From RZYY01 sp036794825 (lineage in GTDB: Bacteria; Bacteroidota; Bacteroidia; Bacteroidales; 4484-276), in the NCBI GenBank assembly GCA_036794825.1, contig DAIRGA010000017.1, positions 40,225-104,224 on the forward strand: DNA of 64,000 nt, in the 5' to 3' direction. Shown here in pieces: positions 19,016-25,959 of this stretch. The position numbers were made by a program, and so were the translations under genes. A model generated the notes under the pieces. The model was given only the letters and a program-made list of their open reading frames with translations, was not told where the DNA came from and searched no databases. Every line of letters begins with the position of its first letter. Position 1 is the stretch's first letter.

Positions 19016-20248
19016 ATGCAAATCCTCCTTCTCGCTCACTTTGCCGGTTCACCCTATCACGGGATGGTTTTTGGCCACTATTTCCTGGCCCGGGAGTGGG
19101 TGAAAATGGGGCATGAGGTTACCATTGTTGCATCAGCTTATTCGCATGTTCGCGCTAAGCAGCCAAAGCAAAAGAAGCAATTAAGCCACGAAAATATTGA
19201 TGGTATCAATTATGTTTGGGTTCCGGCAAAAGCCTATAAACCAAAATCAGCATTCCAGCGCATAAAAAACATACTTGGATTTGCCTTTAAACTAATCCTT
19301 TACCAATCAAGATTTCCAATTCCCGATCTTGTGATTTGTGCATCGCACCATCCTTTTCCAATTTACACAGCACATCACCTATCGCGCAAATACAGGGCTC
19401 CGCTGGTTTTTGAGGTTAGGGATTTATGGCCCTTAACGCTGATAGAACTGGGTGGTTTGTCAAAAATCAACCCATTAATCTGGATGATGCAAAGGGCAGA
19501 GGATTATGCTTATCACCATGCTTTCCGTGTGGTTTCTGTTTTACCGGCTTCAAAGGATTATATGATTAGTCGTGGAATGAAACCCGAAAAGTTTGTGTAC
19601 ATTCCGAATGGAATTCACATAGACGAAAATTCTACCCCATTGCCTTTGCCACCATCACATATAGAAAAACTGGATTTGCTTCGCAACCAGGTTGAATTTA
19701 TTATTGGTTATGCAGGAAAAACAGGCCTTTCAAACGCATTGCCCACTTTACTGGATGCCATTCATTTGTTGGATGACAAGCAAATTGCAGTGGCATTTTT
19801 AGGCTCCGGCGCTGACAGTGATAATTTAAGACAAAAAGCCACGGAACTTGGGCTGGATAAGCGGGTTATTTTTCTAGATCCGGTAAATAAAAACCAGGTA
19901 CAGGATTTTTTGCAACGTATTGATGCTGCCTATGCCGGCGCTATTAAAAGCCCCTTATATCGTTTTGGTATGAGCCTTACCAAGCTCAACGACTTTATGC
20001 TGGCCGGCAAGCCCATTATTTATGCCATCGAAGCGCCCGGTAATATTGTTGAAGAAAGCGGCGCCGGCATCAGTTGCCCCGCCGAATCTCCTGAAGAGCT
20101 AAGCAAAGCAATTCTAAAAATGAAAGTCCTGACTCCGGAAGAAAGAGCTGAAATGGGCGCCAAAGGCCGGGATTGGATCATCAAAAACAGGGATTACAAC
20201 AAGCTGGCAGCAGATTTTTTGAATGCGGTGTTTGAGAATAGCCCTTAG
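19016..20248 (+). CDS. Glycosyltransferase family 4 (WbuB/WcaI-like); 3' end duplicated downstream
   Basis: This GT-B enzyme (about 410 residues) starts MQILLLAHFAGSPYHGMVFGHYFLA and has FEVRDLWPLTLIEL, YIPNGIHI and the donor-domain segment TKLNDFMLAGKPIIYAIEA, all typical of the WbuB/WcaI subgroup that adds sugars such as L-FucNAc. A longer frame starts at a TTG at 19007, but the ATG at 19016 fits the family. The last 262 bp (19987-20248) recur at 22156-22417 after the AbiE pair, with about 20 mismatches by hand count. The complete copy here is therefore either the original or a gene end brought in with the insert. Confidence 0.88.
   Translation: MQILLLAHFAGSPYHGMVFGHYFLAREWVKMGHEVTIVASAYSHVRAKQPKQKKQLSHENIDGINYVWVPAKAYKPKSAFQRIKNILGFAFKLILYQSRFPIPDLVICASHHPFPIYTAHHLSRKYRAPLVFEVRDLWPLTLIELGGLSKINPLIWMMQRAEDYAYHHAFRVVSVLPASKDYMISRGMKPEKFVYIPNGIHIDENSTPLPLPPSHIEKLDLLRNQVEFIIGYAGKTGLSNALPTLLDAIHLLDDKQIAVAFLGSGADSDNLRQKATELGLDKRVIFLDPVNKNQVQDFLQRIDAAYAGAIKSPLYRFGMSLTKLNDFMLAGKPIIYAIEAPGNIVEESGAGISCPAESPEELSKAILKMKVLTPEERAEMGAKGRDWIIKNRDYNKLAADFLNAVFENSP
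19987..20248 (+). repeat. Direct repeat, copy 1 (3' end of glycosyltransferase gene)
   Basis: This 262-bp segment, from CAACGACTTTATGCTGG to the stop codon, is repeated at 22156-22417. The two copies are about 92% identical by hand count, with a perfect stretch of about 75 bp in the middle. Similarity begins abruptly and ends at the stop codon. The repeats enclose the AbiEi/AbiEii genes. Confidence 0.9.
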
Positions 20249-20367
20249 CGAGCAAGCCTGAACCTCAAACGCCGAACACTTTCTACCGCCAGGTTTATTT
20301 TTGTTCGAAAAAATGTTGTTCCCCTACATTTTTCATGGTCATTTTAAACCAAAAAGAAGTTTTTGTT

Positions 20368-20375
20368 TATTTTTG
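20368..20375 (+). promoter_or_regulatory. -7 promoter box for the AbiE operon
   Basis: TATTTTTG matches TAnnTTTG, 16 bp before the ATG at 20392. It lies inside the longer frame that starts at 20335, which argues for the downstream start. The island therefore has its own promoter. Confidence 0.6.
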
Positions 20376-20391
20376 CACCAATAAATGTATT

Positions 20392-21174
20392 ATGGCTACA
20401 GAAAATGGTTCTAAAATAAACAAGTTGATGCATATTCAGCCGCCTGGTGTTGTGCTGACTAGCAACTGGTTGTTCAGGCAGGGGTATAGCCCCGGGCTTT
20501 TGCGGACCTACCGTAACAGCCATTGGTTGGAGGCAATTGGCAGCGGAGCAATGGTAAGGGCTGGTGATTCGGTTGTTTATGCAGGGGCAATATATGCCTT
20601 GCAACAACAATTGGATTTAAGCATACATCCTGCTGCCAAAACAGCATTGACTCTTTTGGGAAAAAGCCATTATCTGGGCATGGGCAGCAATGTGGTTTAT
20701 TTGTTTGGCAGCACCGGGGAGCGTCTGCCATCATGGTTTAAAAACCATCATTGGGGTGTTGAAATACAATATTTTACATCTGGTATCCTGCCTGCCGGTA
20801 TGGGTCTTGTTGAAATAGAGCATAAAAACTTCGCGGTAAAAATTTCATCGCCTGCAAGGGCAATTATGGAATGTTTGTACCTGGCGCCTCAAAAACAAGA
20901 ACTAACGGAGTGCTTCGAAATAATGCAGGGGCTAAACAACCTGAACCCGGCAAACTTACAGGAACTATTAGAGAATTGTACTTCGGTTAAGGTAAAAAGG
21001 CTGTTTCTTTATATGGCAGAAAAGGCGGGGCACGCGTGGTATAAACATCTTATCAAAAGTAGGATAGACCTGGGAAAAGGCAACCGTAGTGTGGTTTCCA
21101 ATGGTGTTTACATTGCAGATTACAACATTACAGTCCCAAAAGAGTTGGAAGCTGATGAAAACCCCGGATTATAA
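20392..21174 (+). CDS. abiEi: AbiEi-like antitoxin / transcriptional repressor (type IV toxin-antitoxin)
   Basis: The product has about 260 residues and is the antitoxin half of an abortive-infection pair. The N-terminus has the winged-helix-like region VVLTSNWLFRQGYSPGLLRTYRNSHWLEAIGSGAMVRAGD seen in AbiEi proteins that repress their own promoter. The middle holds GMGSNVVYLFG and the SPARAIMECL segment typical of the family. The ATG at 20392 is chosen over 20335 because a -7 promoter box lies between them. The toxin gene begins 20 bp before this gene ends (ATG at 21155), which indicates translational coupling. It neutralises the toxin without forming a tight complex in known type IV systems. 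Confidence 0.82.
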   Translation: MATENGSKINKLMHIQPPGVVLTSNWLFRQGYSPGLLRTYRNSHWLEAIGSGAMVRAGDSVVYAGAIYALQQQLDLSIHPAAKTALTLLGKSHYLGMGSNVVYLFGSTGERLPSWFKNHHWGVEIQYFTSGILPAGMGLVEIEHKNFAVKISSPARAIMECLYLAPQKQELTECFEIMQGLNNLNPANLQELLENCTSVKVKRLFLYMAEKAGHAWYKHLIKSRIDLGKGNRSVVSNGVYIADYNITVPKELEADENPGL

Positions 21175-22057
21175 CAAGCAGGCGAACCTTTTGCTTTCAG
21201 TGTTGCCCCTGGTAGCCAGGGAAAGTAACTTTGCCCTGCACGGTGGTACTGCCATCAACATGTTCCACAGCAACATGCCCCGCCTTTCGGTAGATATTGA
21301 CCTTACGTATCTTCCGGTTGACACCAGGGTTAATTCATTGGCTGGCATTAAAGATGCTTTGCAGCGAATTGCTAATCAAGTTGAGGCTACTTTGCCCGAA
21401 ACCTTTGTTGAACACAGGCAGGCGGATGCAAGGCTCATTATTTCAAACAGGGAAGCCAGCATTAAAGTTGAGGTGAATACCATAAAGCGGGGATGTTATA
21501 GTCCGCCTGAAATTAAGGTATTATGCGATAAGGCGCAAAAAGAATTTGATGCCTTTTGTGAAATACAGGTAGTTGACAAAGCCCACTTGTTTGGTGGCAA
21601 GATGTGCGCTGCACTCGACAGGCAGCATCCAAGAGATTTGTTCGATATACAGCAATTGTTCAAAACTCAAACTTTTGAAGGCGCCTTAAAAAAGGGATTC
21701 ATTTTTTATCTGGTGAGCTCTGGAAGACCCCTTGCCGAAATGCTGTTCCCAAGCCTGATAGATCACAAACAGGCCTTTACGAATCATTTTTCAGGCATGA
21801 CCCGGCAAACTTTTACTTATGAAGACTACGAAAGCACCAGACTCCATTTGATTGAAAAAATACATGTGTCGCTCACATCTGAAGACAAACATTTCTTATT
21901 AATGTTTGAGCAAGGAACCCCCGACTGGCGCCTTTATGATTTCAGCATTTTTCCTGCCGTGCAATGGAAATTGTTAAACATACAACACCTCAAAACACAA
22001 AACCCTGCCAAACACCAGAAAATTTGGAATGATTTTAAAGAAAGGCTTGCTTTTTAG
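21155..22057 (+). CDS. abiEii: AbiEii-like nucleotidyltransferase toxin (type IV toxin-antitoxin)
   Basis: The product has 300 residues. The nucleotidyltransferase core is visible as FALHGGTAINMF (GG motif) followed by LSVDIDLTYL, whose two aspartates bind metal; the later VDKAHLFGGKMCAALDRQHPRDLFDIQQL segment is the conserved DUF1814 part with lysine and aspartates. These toxins transfer nucleotides, in studied cases to tRNA ends, and stop growth during phage infection. An upstream ATG at 21089 would start deep inside the antitoxin gene, so 21155 (MKTPDYNKQ) is preferred. It overlaps the antitoxin gene by 20 bp. The gene appears intact. Confidence 0.87.
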   Translation: MKTPDYNKQANLLLSVLPLVARESNFALHGGTAINMFHSNMPRLSVDIDLTYLPVDTRVNSLAGIKDALQRIANQVEATLPETFVEHRQADARLIISNREASIKVEVNTIKRGCYSPPEIKVLCDKAQKEFDAFCEIQVVDKAHLFGGKMCAALDRQHPRDLFDIQQLFKTQTFEGALKKGFIFYLVSSGRPLAEMLFPSLIDHKQAFTNHFSGMTRQTFTYEDYESTRLHLIEKIHVSLTSEDKHFLLMFEQGTPDWRLYDFSIFPAVQWKLLNIQHLKTQNPAKHQKIWNDFKERLAF

Positions 22058-22155
22058 GGCTTATTACAAGCCGCTACTTTTGATCACATTGATCTTGCAT
22101 AAGCCCGCGCGCTTAAAAATGTCCGCTATCAAAAATGTAATAATTTAATCAAATC

Positions 22156-22417
22156 CAACGACTTTATGCTGGCCGGCAAGTCCGTTATTTATGCCATCGA
22201 AGCGCCGGACAACATTGTAGAAGAGAGTGGCGCCGGCATCAGTTGCCCCGCCGAATCTCCTGAAGAGCTAAGCAAAGCAATTCTAAAAATGAAAGCCCTG
22301 ACTCCGGAAGAAAGAGCTGAAATGGGCGCCAAAGGCCGGGAGTGGATTATCAAAAACAGGGATTACAACAAGCTGGCAGCGGATTTTTTGGAGGCAGTGT
22401 TTGAAAACAGTCCATAG
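22156..22417 (+). pseudogene. Glycosyltransferase 3'-end fragment (direct repeat, copy 2)
   Basis: This holds the last 86 or so codons of a GT4 gene, reading from SNDFMLAGKSVIYAIEA to FENSP and a stop codon, and matches the end of the intact gene at 19016-20248 with about six amino-acid changes. Nothing upstream in this frame belongs to the rest of the enzyme, so it cannot be functional. Differences are mostly at third codon positions, which suggests that both copies evolved under selection as full genes for some time before one was cut down. Confidence 0.88.
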
Positions 22418-22891
22418 AAAGCAGCCCTTAACGCAGAGCAAGGAAAAAGTAAGCAGAACACAGTCAGCAGCAACCCAGAACCCGTAACCAGTAACCCCAA
22501 ACCCTCGAACAAAGAACAACAAACAAAAAACAACGAACAAAAAACCATATAAAATCAGTTTCATCAGTGTACTAAGAAGCGTAGGAAGCTAACCCCGACC
22601 GCCGAACGCCCAACGTCCAACGTCCAACGCCAAACTGGCTAATAACAAACAAAGAATCCCGAACCCAAACCAAACCAACCGAAACAGTTTAATTTTTGCA
22701 CAGCAAAAAACCTATATAATGCACAATGATATACCGGAGATGTGCACAATCAGAGCTTGTTTCTACCCGGAAAGACGAGATCATTGATTTCATTAACCTT
22801 TTTGAGGGCGTTGAGGCTGACGTGATCAAAAGCGTGTATTAGTATCCCTTTGATAAGATATAGTTAGAATTGTAATAAAAAATAAATTTCA
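22418..22891. other. Intergenic region with low-complexity words and a possible gene remnant
   Basis: The left half (22440-22700) is poor in T on this strand and rich in words such as aacc, gaac and caac. It includes a 7-bp tandem unit of four copies at 22604-22631 (gaacgcc, caacgtc, caacgtc, caacgcc). The right half has a 38-codon frame, 22726-22842, that begins ATG and reads DEIIDFINLFEGVEADVIK before its stop; it could be a small protein or the tail of a lost gene. I recognise no family in it. Confidence 0.45.
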
Positions 22892-24283
22892 GTGAAACCC
22901 CCATCCTTCCCCAGTCTGAAAAAAATGACCGACGATGAGATTTACGATTATTACGAAGAGCATGTGAGTGTAGAAGATGGTCTTGCATTTATCAATCGCA
23001 TTTTGGATGATTGTGCTGAAACAGATCTGAATCTTGCTGAAATGTTTGAGCAAACTCCTGAGTTTAACAACTCTGATTATGAGGCTATTCTTGAATTTGC
23101 CGAGAGGTATCGCAAAATTTTCCCCGACAATTATCTACAAGAGTATGAGTTTATTGAACTGAAGCTCACCGATCATGCTTTTGATACCATGGATAAAGCG
23201 TTTATCAGCCGGTGCATTGAAGTGATTGAGCAAAATCCGGCAAAAGGAATAGATACGGTGACTATGCTAACATTGTACCGGCTCATATATTTTGGAATGT
23301 ATCGGGAGGCGGTTGATTACTGTGAAAAGGTGTGGAAACCGATCAGTAATAGCGAGGAGATTTGGGGGCAGCCGGAAGTGCATTTCCTGATGGTTCTTTA
23401 TTTGAATGGCGCCGAAGAGCAATATGAACTTATCTGCCAGGGCGACACCTCCGGATGGAAGGACTTTAATGTAAGAATGCAGACATACGGATTTGATAAC
23501 GAGGAAGAGCGAATTAGCAGGATTTTTCAAGCGCTCACTTCTGATTTGGAAAAAGAAAAGATTTTGCACCAAATTAAGGAAAACCCGGGTTATGGCTTCA
23601 TCGGACTGCTTTATCATTTCTTTAAGTATATGAAGCACAGATACGGCATTCCCTTTATGCACTCCAATTTATTGTTCTATTTGATGATGGATAAATCTTT
23701 GTTCGGATCAATTAAAGAGGAAGATGCCTGGTTTTATATTCCATATCCTAAACTTGACCAGCATGTTACGAAAAACCTCGATACTTTTTTTAGAAGCAAT
23801 CTCATCGCGTTAGGCGGGAAGTTGTGGGGTTTACATTATGTATATGAGTTTCTTCATGAACATCAGTTGATCTCAACCGCCTATTACAAAATGATGCTGG
23901 AAAATCTTGCATGGCTGAAAATGGATTTCCTTACCGTTGCCGGCCGGGAGGCCTGGAAACTGAAGTTTATTCTTAACTGGCCGGACACGGAATCCAACTT
24001 ACTAAAACTGCCGGATAATTTTTTCGAAAGTATTGACAGAAAAGACTTGCAAACTTCAATATTACAAATCAAAAACTTACTGCCAACAATTGATGGGAAA
24101 GATAGGATTGCAAACGAAATAAGAACAGAGAGTAGAAAAAAGAGCAATAAAAACAGTGACCATGTTTATCAGATAGCCGGTGAAGAAATACCTCCAGATC
24201 CCAGCAGATATGTCCGCCGCAACGATCCGTGTCCATGCGGCAGCGGCAAAAAACACAAGAATTGTTGTTTGGGTAAAAAATAG
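22892..24283 (+). CDS. SEC-C motif protein of unknown function
   Basis: The product has 463 residues. The last 25 carry a clean SEC-C zinc-binding motif (RRNDPCPCGSGKKHKNCC), as found at the end of SecA and in many unrelated proteins. The rest is acidic and helical with tyrosine- and leucine-rich repeats, reminiscent of TPR-like helical hairpins (for example MLTLYRLIYFGMYREAVDYCEK), but no named domain is evident. The frame starts at GTG 22892; an ATG at 22925 (MTDDEIYDYYEEH) is an alternative. It sits inside the toxin-antitoxin island, so a role in conflict or stress is possible but unproven. Confidence 0.7.
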   Translation: MKPPSFPSLKKMTDDEIYDYYEEHVSVEDGLAFINRILDDCAETDLNLAEMFEQTPEFNNSDYEAILEFAERYRKIFPDNYLQEYEFIELKLTDHAFDTMDKAFISRCIEVIEQNPAKGIDTVTMLTLYRLIYFGMYREAVDYCEKVWKPISNSEEIWGQPEVHFLMVLYLNGAEEQYELICQGDTSGWKDFNVRMQTYGFDNEEERISRIFQALTSDLEKEKILHQIKENPGYGFIGLLYHFFKYMKHRYGIPFMHSNLLFYLMMDKSLFGSIKEEDAWFYIPYPKLDQHVTKNLDTFFRSNLIALGGKLWGLHYVYEFLHEHQLISTAYYKMMLENLAWLKMDFLTVAGREAWKLKFILNWPDTESNLLKLPDNFFESIDRKDLQTSILQIKNLLPTIDGKDRIANEIRTESRKKSNKNSDHVYQIAGEEIPPDPSRYVRRNDPCPCGSGKKHKNCCLGKK

Positions 24284-24384
24284 CTGAGTTGAGGGAGAAT
24301 TGGTGTTTGTCCGTCAAATCACACTGGTGAAAATTTATACTGATGGTTTTAAAACATGCGATAATAAATATCAACCAAAAGCCT

Positions 24385-24392
24385 TATCTTTG
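24385..24392 (+). promoter_or_regulatory. -7 promoter box for the MNT/HEPN pair
   Basis: TATCTTTG is an exact TAnnTTTG match 36 bp before the ATG at 24429, in the gap after the SEC-C gene. The pair is thus probably transcribed independently. Confidence 0.55.
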
Positions 24393-24428
24393 TGATTTAA
24401 AAACAGATAACCCAACCTAATCATCATC

Positions 24429-24725
24429 ATGCGCCTGACAGAAACAGAACATAATGCAATACTCCGGATAGCAAAAAAACATTTCGGAGAGAAGGCTCAG
24501 GTGTCTCTATTTGGTTCCAGAACCGACGACCGGCGAAAAGGAGGAGATATTGATCTTTTGATCAAAGCAGATGAGGAGGTAATGACTTACAAAGCCAGGC
24601 TCTTGTTCCTGGTTGATTTAAAACTTGAAATAGGTGATCAAAAAATTGACGTGGTTTTTGATAAAAGCAATGAAAATCAGGAATATTTTCTCCAACAGAT
24701 TAAAGAACATAGCATACCCTTATGA
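24429..24725 (+). CDS. mntA: MntA-type nucleotidyltransferase antitoxin (type VII toxin-antitoxin)
   Basis: This 98-residue minimal nucleotidyltransferase has the signature G29-S30 followed by D40-I-D42, and a third acidic residue at D74 in KIDVVF. In type VII systems MntA inactivates its HEPN partner by adding AMP to a tyrosine of the toxin. The partner gene overlaps it by 4 bp (ATGA at 24722-24725). A plain DNA-repair or antibiotic nucleotidyltransferase is less likely at this size and next to an HEPN gene. Confidence 0.87.
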   Translation: MRLTETEHNAILRIAKKHFGEKAQVSLFGSRTDDRRKGGDIDLLIKADEEVMTYKARLLFLVDLKLEIGDQKIDVVFDKSNENQEYFLQQIKEHSIPL

Positions 24726-25198
24726 GAGAAAAAGATTTCCAGCTCCGAGTAATTGAGACTATTTCTGCCGGTGATATTCATCATCAACGTATGAACTTTG
24801 CACTTGAAAAAATGCAACATTTGTTACCAATCACATTACAGGGTTTTAGCGATCTCACCCCGGAAGAAATTAGCTTCACTGACCAGTTGATCTATCGTTT
24901 TTCAAAATTGCAGGATTTAATAGGAAGGAAATTGTTCAGGCTCATTTTGATCGGATTAGGTGAAGAAGTGGAAAATGTTCCTTTCATTGATTTGCTGCAT
25001 AAATTGGAAAAACTGCGATTAATCAAAAGTAAGGAGCAGTGGTTTACTCTGAGGGAATTGCGAAACCAAATTTCACATGAGTATCCGCATAATACCGAAG
25101 AGCTTGTTAATGGACTTAATGAGCTTTACATGCAAAGTCAGGTTTTATCAGGAATTTGGCAAAGCTTTAAAAAATATGCTGAAAATAGATTTCTCTAA
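24722..25198 (+). CDS. hepT: HEPN-domain RNase toxin (HepT-like, type VII toxin-antitoxin)
   Basis: This 158-residue, all-helical protein carries RNQISHEY at residues 114-121, an exact R-X4-H-X-Y motif: Arg114 and His119 are the RNase residues and Tyr121 is the position AMPylated by MntA in studied pairs. Length and layout match HepT-type toxins, though the long N-terminal helix region (residues 1-60) is more than in the shortest members. It starts within the stop codon of the antitoxin gene, so the two are made in fixed ratio. Cellular target is not predictable; known relatives cut tRNA or mRNA. Confidence 0.83.
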   Translation: MREKDFQLRVIETISAGDIHHQRMNFALEKMQHLLPITLQGFSDLTPEEISFTDQLIYRFSKLQDLIGRKLFRLILIGLGEEVENVPFIDLLHKLEKLRLIKSKEQWFTLRELRNQISHEYPHNTEELVNGLNELYMQSQVLSGIWQSFKKYAENRFL

Positions 25199-25209
25199 TT
25201 CAGCACAAA

Positions 25210-25518
25210 ATGAAAAACCAACCCGACATATTAAAAGCCCTTAAACCAGTTTATTTCTGGGATGTGGATGCCGGCAGCCTGGACGCACAAAAATCAAAAC
25301 GGCTGATCATCGAACGTGTGTTTAGATTCGGATATCTTGAAGAAATAGCGATGCTGATTGATTTTTATGGCGACCAACAAATTGTTGAAACGCTTTGCAA
25401 AGTGAATTACCTCGACCCCAAAACATTGAATTTTGTTTCAAAACTCTTCAAAACCCCATTAGAAAAATTCAAATGCTACACAAAGGCACAGTTGACCCGA
25501 CCACTTTGGAACTCGTGA
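25210..25518 (+). CDS. DUF6922-like small protein, former partner of an AbiEii toxin
   Basis: The product has 102 residues. It resembles a small family (PVYFWDVD...KRLIIERVFRFG...VNYLDPKTLNFVSKLF) that in Bacteroidota usually stands directly before an AbiEii nucleotidyltransferase gene, probably as its antitoxin. Here the expected overlap is still there: the toxin start codon ATG lies at 25473, inside this gene. But the toxin itself is reduced to two stubs (next entry). The gene looks complete, so it may be an orphan antitoxin. It begins 11 bp after the HEPN gene. The family assignment is from memory of sequence pattern. Confidence 0.65.
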   Translation: MKNQPDILKALKPVYFWDVDAGSLDAQKSKRLIIERVFRFGYLEEIAMLIDFYGDQQIVETLCKVNYLDPKTLNFVSKLFKTPLEKFKCYTKAQLTRPLWNS

Positions 25519-25591
25519 TCTTAAATGGAAGGATGTCACATCGAAACTTGAAGCCCTGGTGTTTGAAGTAATTCAAAAACATAAAAGATAA
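25473..25591 (+). pseudogene. AbiEii-type toxin reduced to its first and last codons
   Basis: The frame from ATG 25473 reads MLHKGTVDPTTLELV, the typical beginning of an AbiEii toxin that overlaps a DUF6922 gene. It then runs into non-matching codons. In another frame the sequence TRDLKWKDVTSKLEALVFEV followed by IQKHKR and a stop at 25589-25591 looks like a natural protein end. Between the two stubs about 800 bp of gene would be missing. The simplest reading is one internal deletion with a frameshift at about 25510. The identification of the tail as the end of the same toxin is an inference. Confidence 0.6.
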
Positions 25592-25640
25592 AATATTATC
25601 CTTTATACATAGTTATTTAGTTAATGACTAATATTTTATC
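25587..25640. promoter_or_regulatory. Inverted-repeat operator of the hipBA operon
   Basis: GATAAAATATTA (25587-25598) is matched in reverse complement by TAATATTTTATC (25629-25640), 12 of 12 bases. The arms' centres are 42 bp apart, about four helix turns. The left site extended to 14 bp (GATAAAATATTATC) is itself a partial dyad (GATAA...TTATC), so each arm may bind one HipB dimer. The right arm covers codons 2-6 of hipB. E. coli HipB likewise binds several dyad sites upstream of its operon. Confidence 0.6.
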
Positions 25641-25959
25641 AGATAAAGATTACCAACTGGATGCTTTTAATCCTTTTGCCATTGCGCAGGATATCGCTGA
25701 GCGGCTAAAGCAGCGGCGGCTCGAACACAACCTGACACAGGCTGCTCTGGCCGACAGATCAGGTGTGAGCCTGGGAAGTTTGAAACGCTTTGAGCAGCAT
25801 TATGAGATTTCGCTGAAAAACCTGTTGCTGCTGGCAGTAGCGCTGGATTACGCAGCCGGATTTGCTGAATTGTTCGCAGGCAGGCATTTCAACAGCATCG
25901 AAGAGGTTTTGAAGGCAAAGGCTGCAAAAAAGAGGAAAAGGGGGAGGAGAAGTGTTTAA
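25624..25959 (+). CDS. hipB: HipB-like XRE-family antitoxin and repressor
   Basis: The product has 111 residues. A helix-turn-helix of the XRE type spans about residues 20-75 (IAERLKQRRLEHNLTQAALADRSGVSLGSLKRFEQ). The C-terminus is a basic tail (KAKAAKKRKRGRRSV). It would bind and restrain the HipA kinase and repress its own promoter through the inverted repeat at 25587-25640. The hipA frame starts 8 bp before this gene ends, so the two are coupled. Confidence 0.85.
   Translation: MTNILSDKDYQLDAFNPFAIAQDIAERLKQRRLEHNLTQAALADRSGVSLGSLKRFEQHYEISLKNLLLLAVALDYAAGFAELFAGRHFNSIEEVLKAKAAKKRKRGRRSV

Noticed and set aside
6147..20248. Search for Wzx flippase and Wzy polymerase genes in the polysaccharide locus
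   Set aside because: No polytopic membrane protein other than the ABC permease is encoded here, so the Wzx/Wzy route is not supported.
22604..22631. Possible CRISPR array
   Set aside because: The units are 7 bp and directly adjacent with no spacers; no cas genes are in the window.
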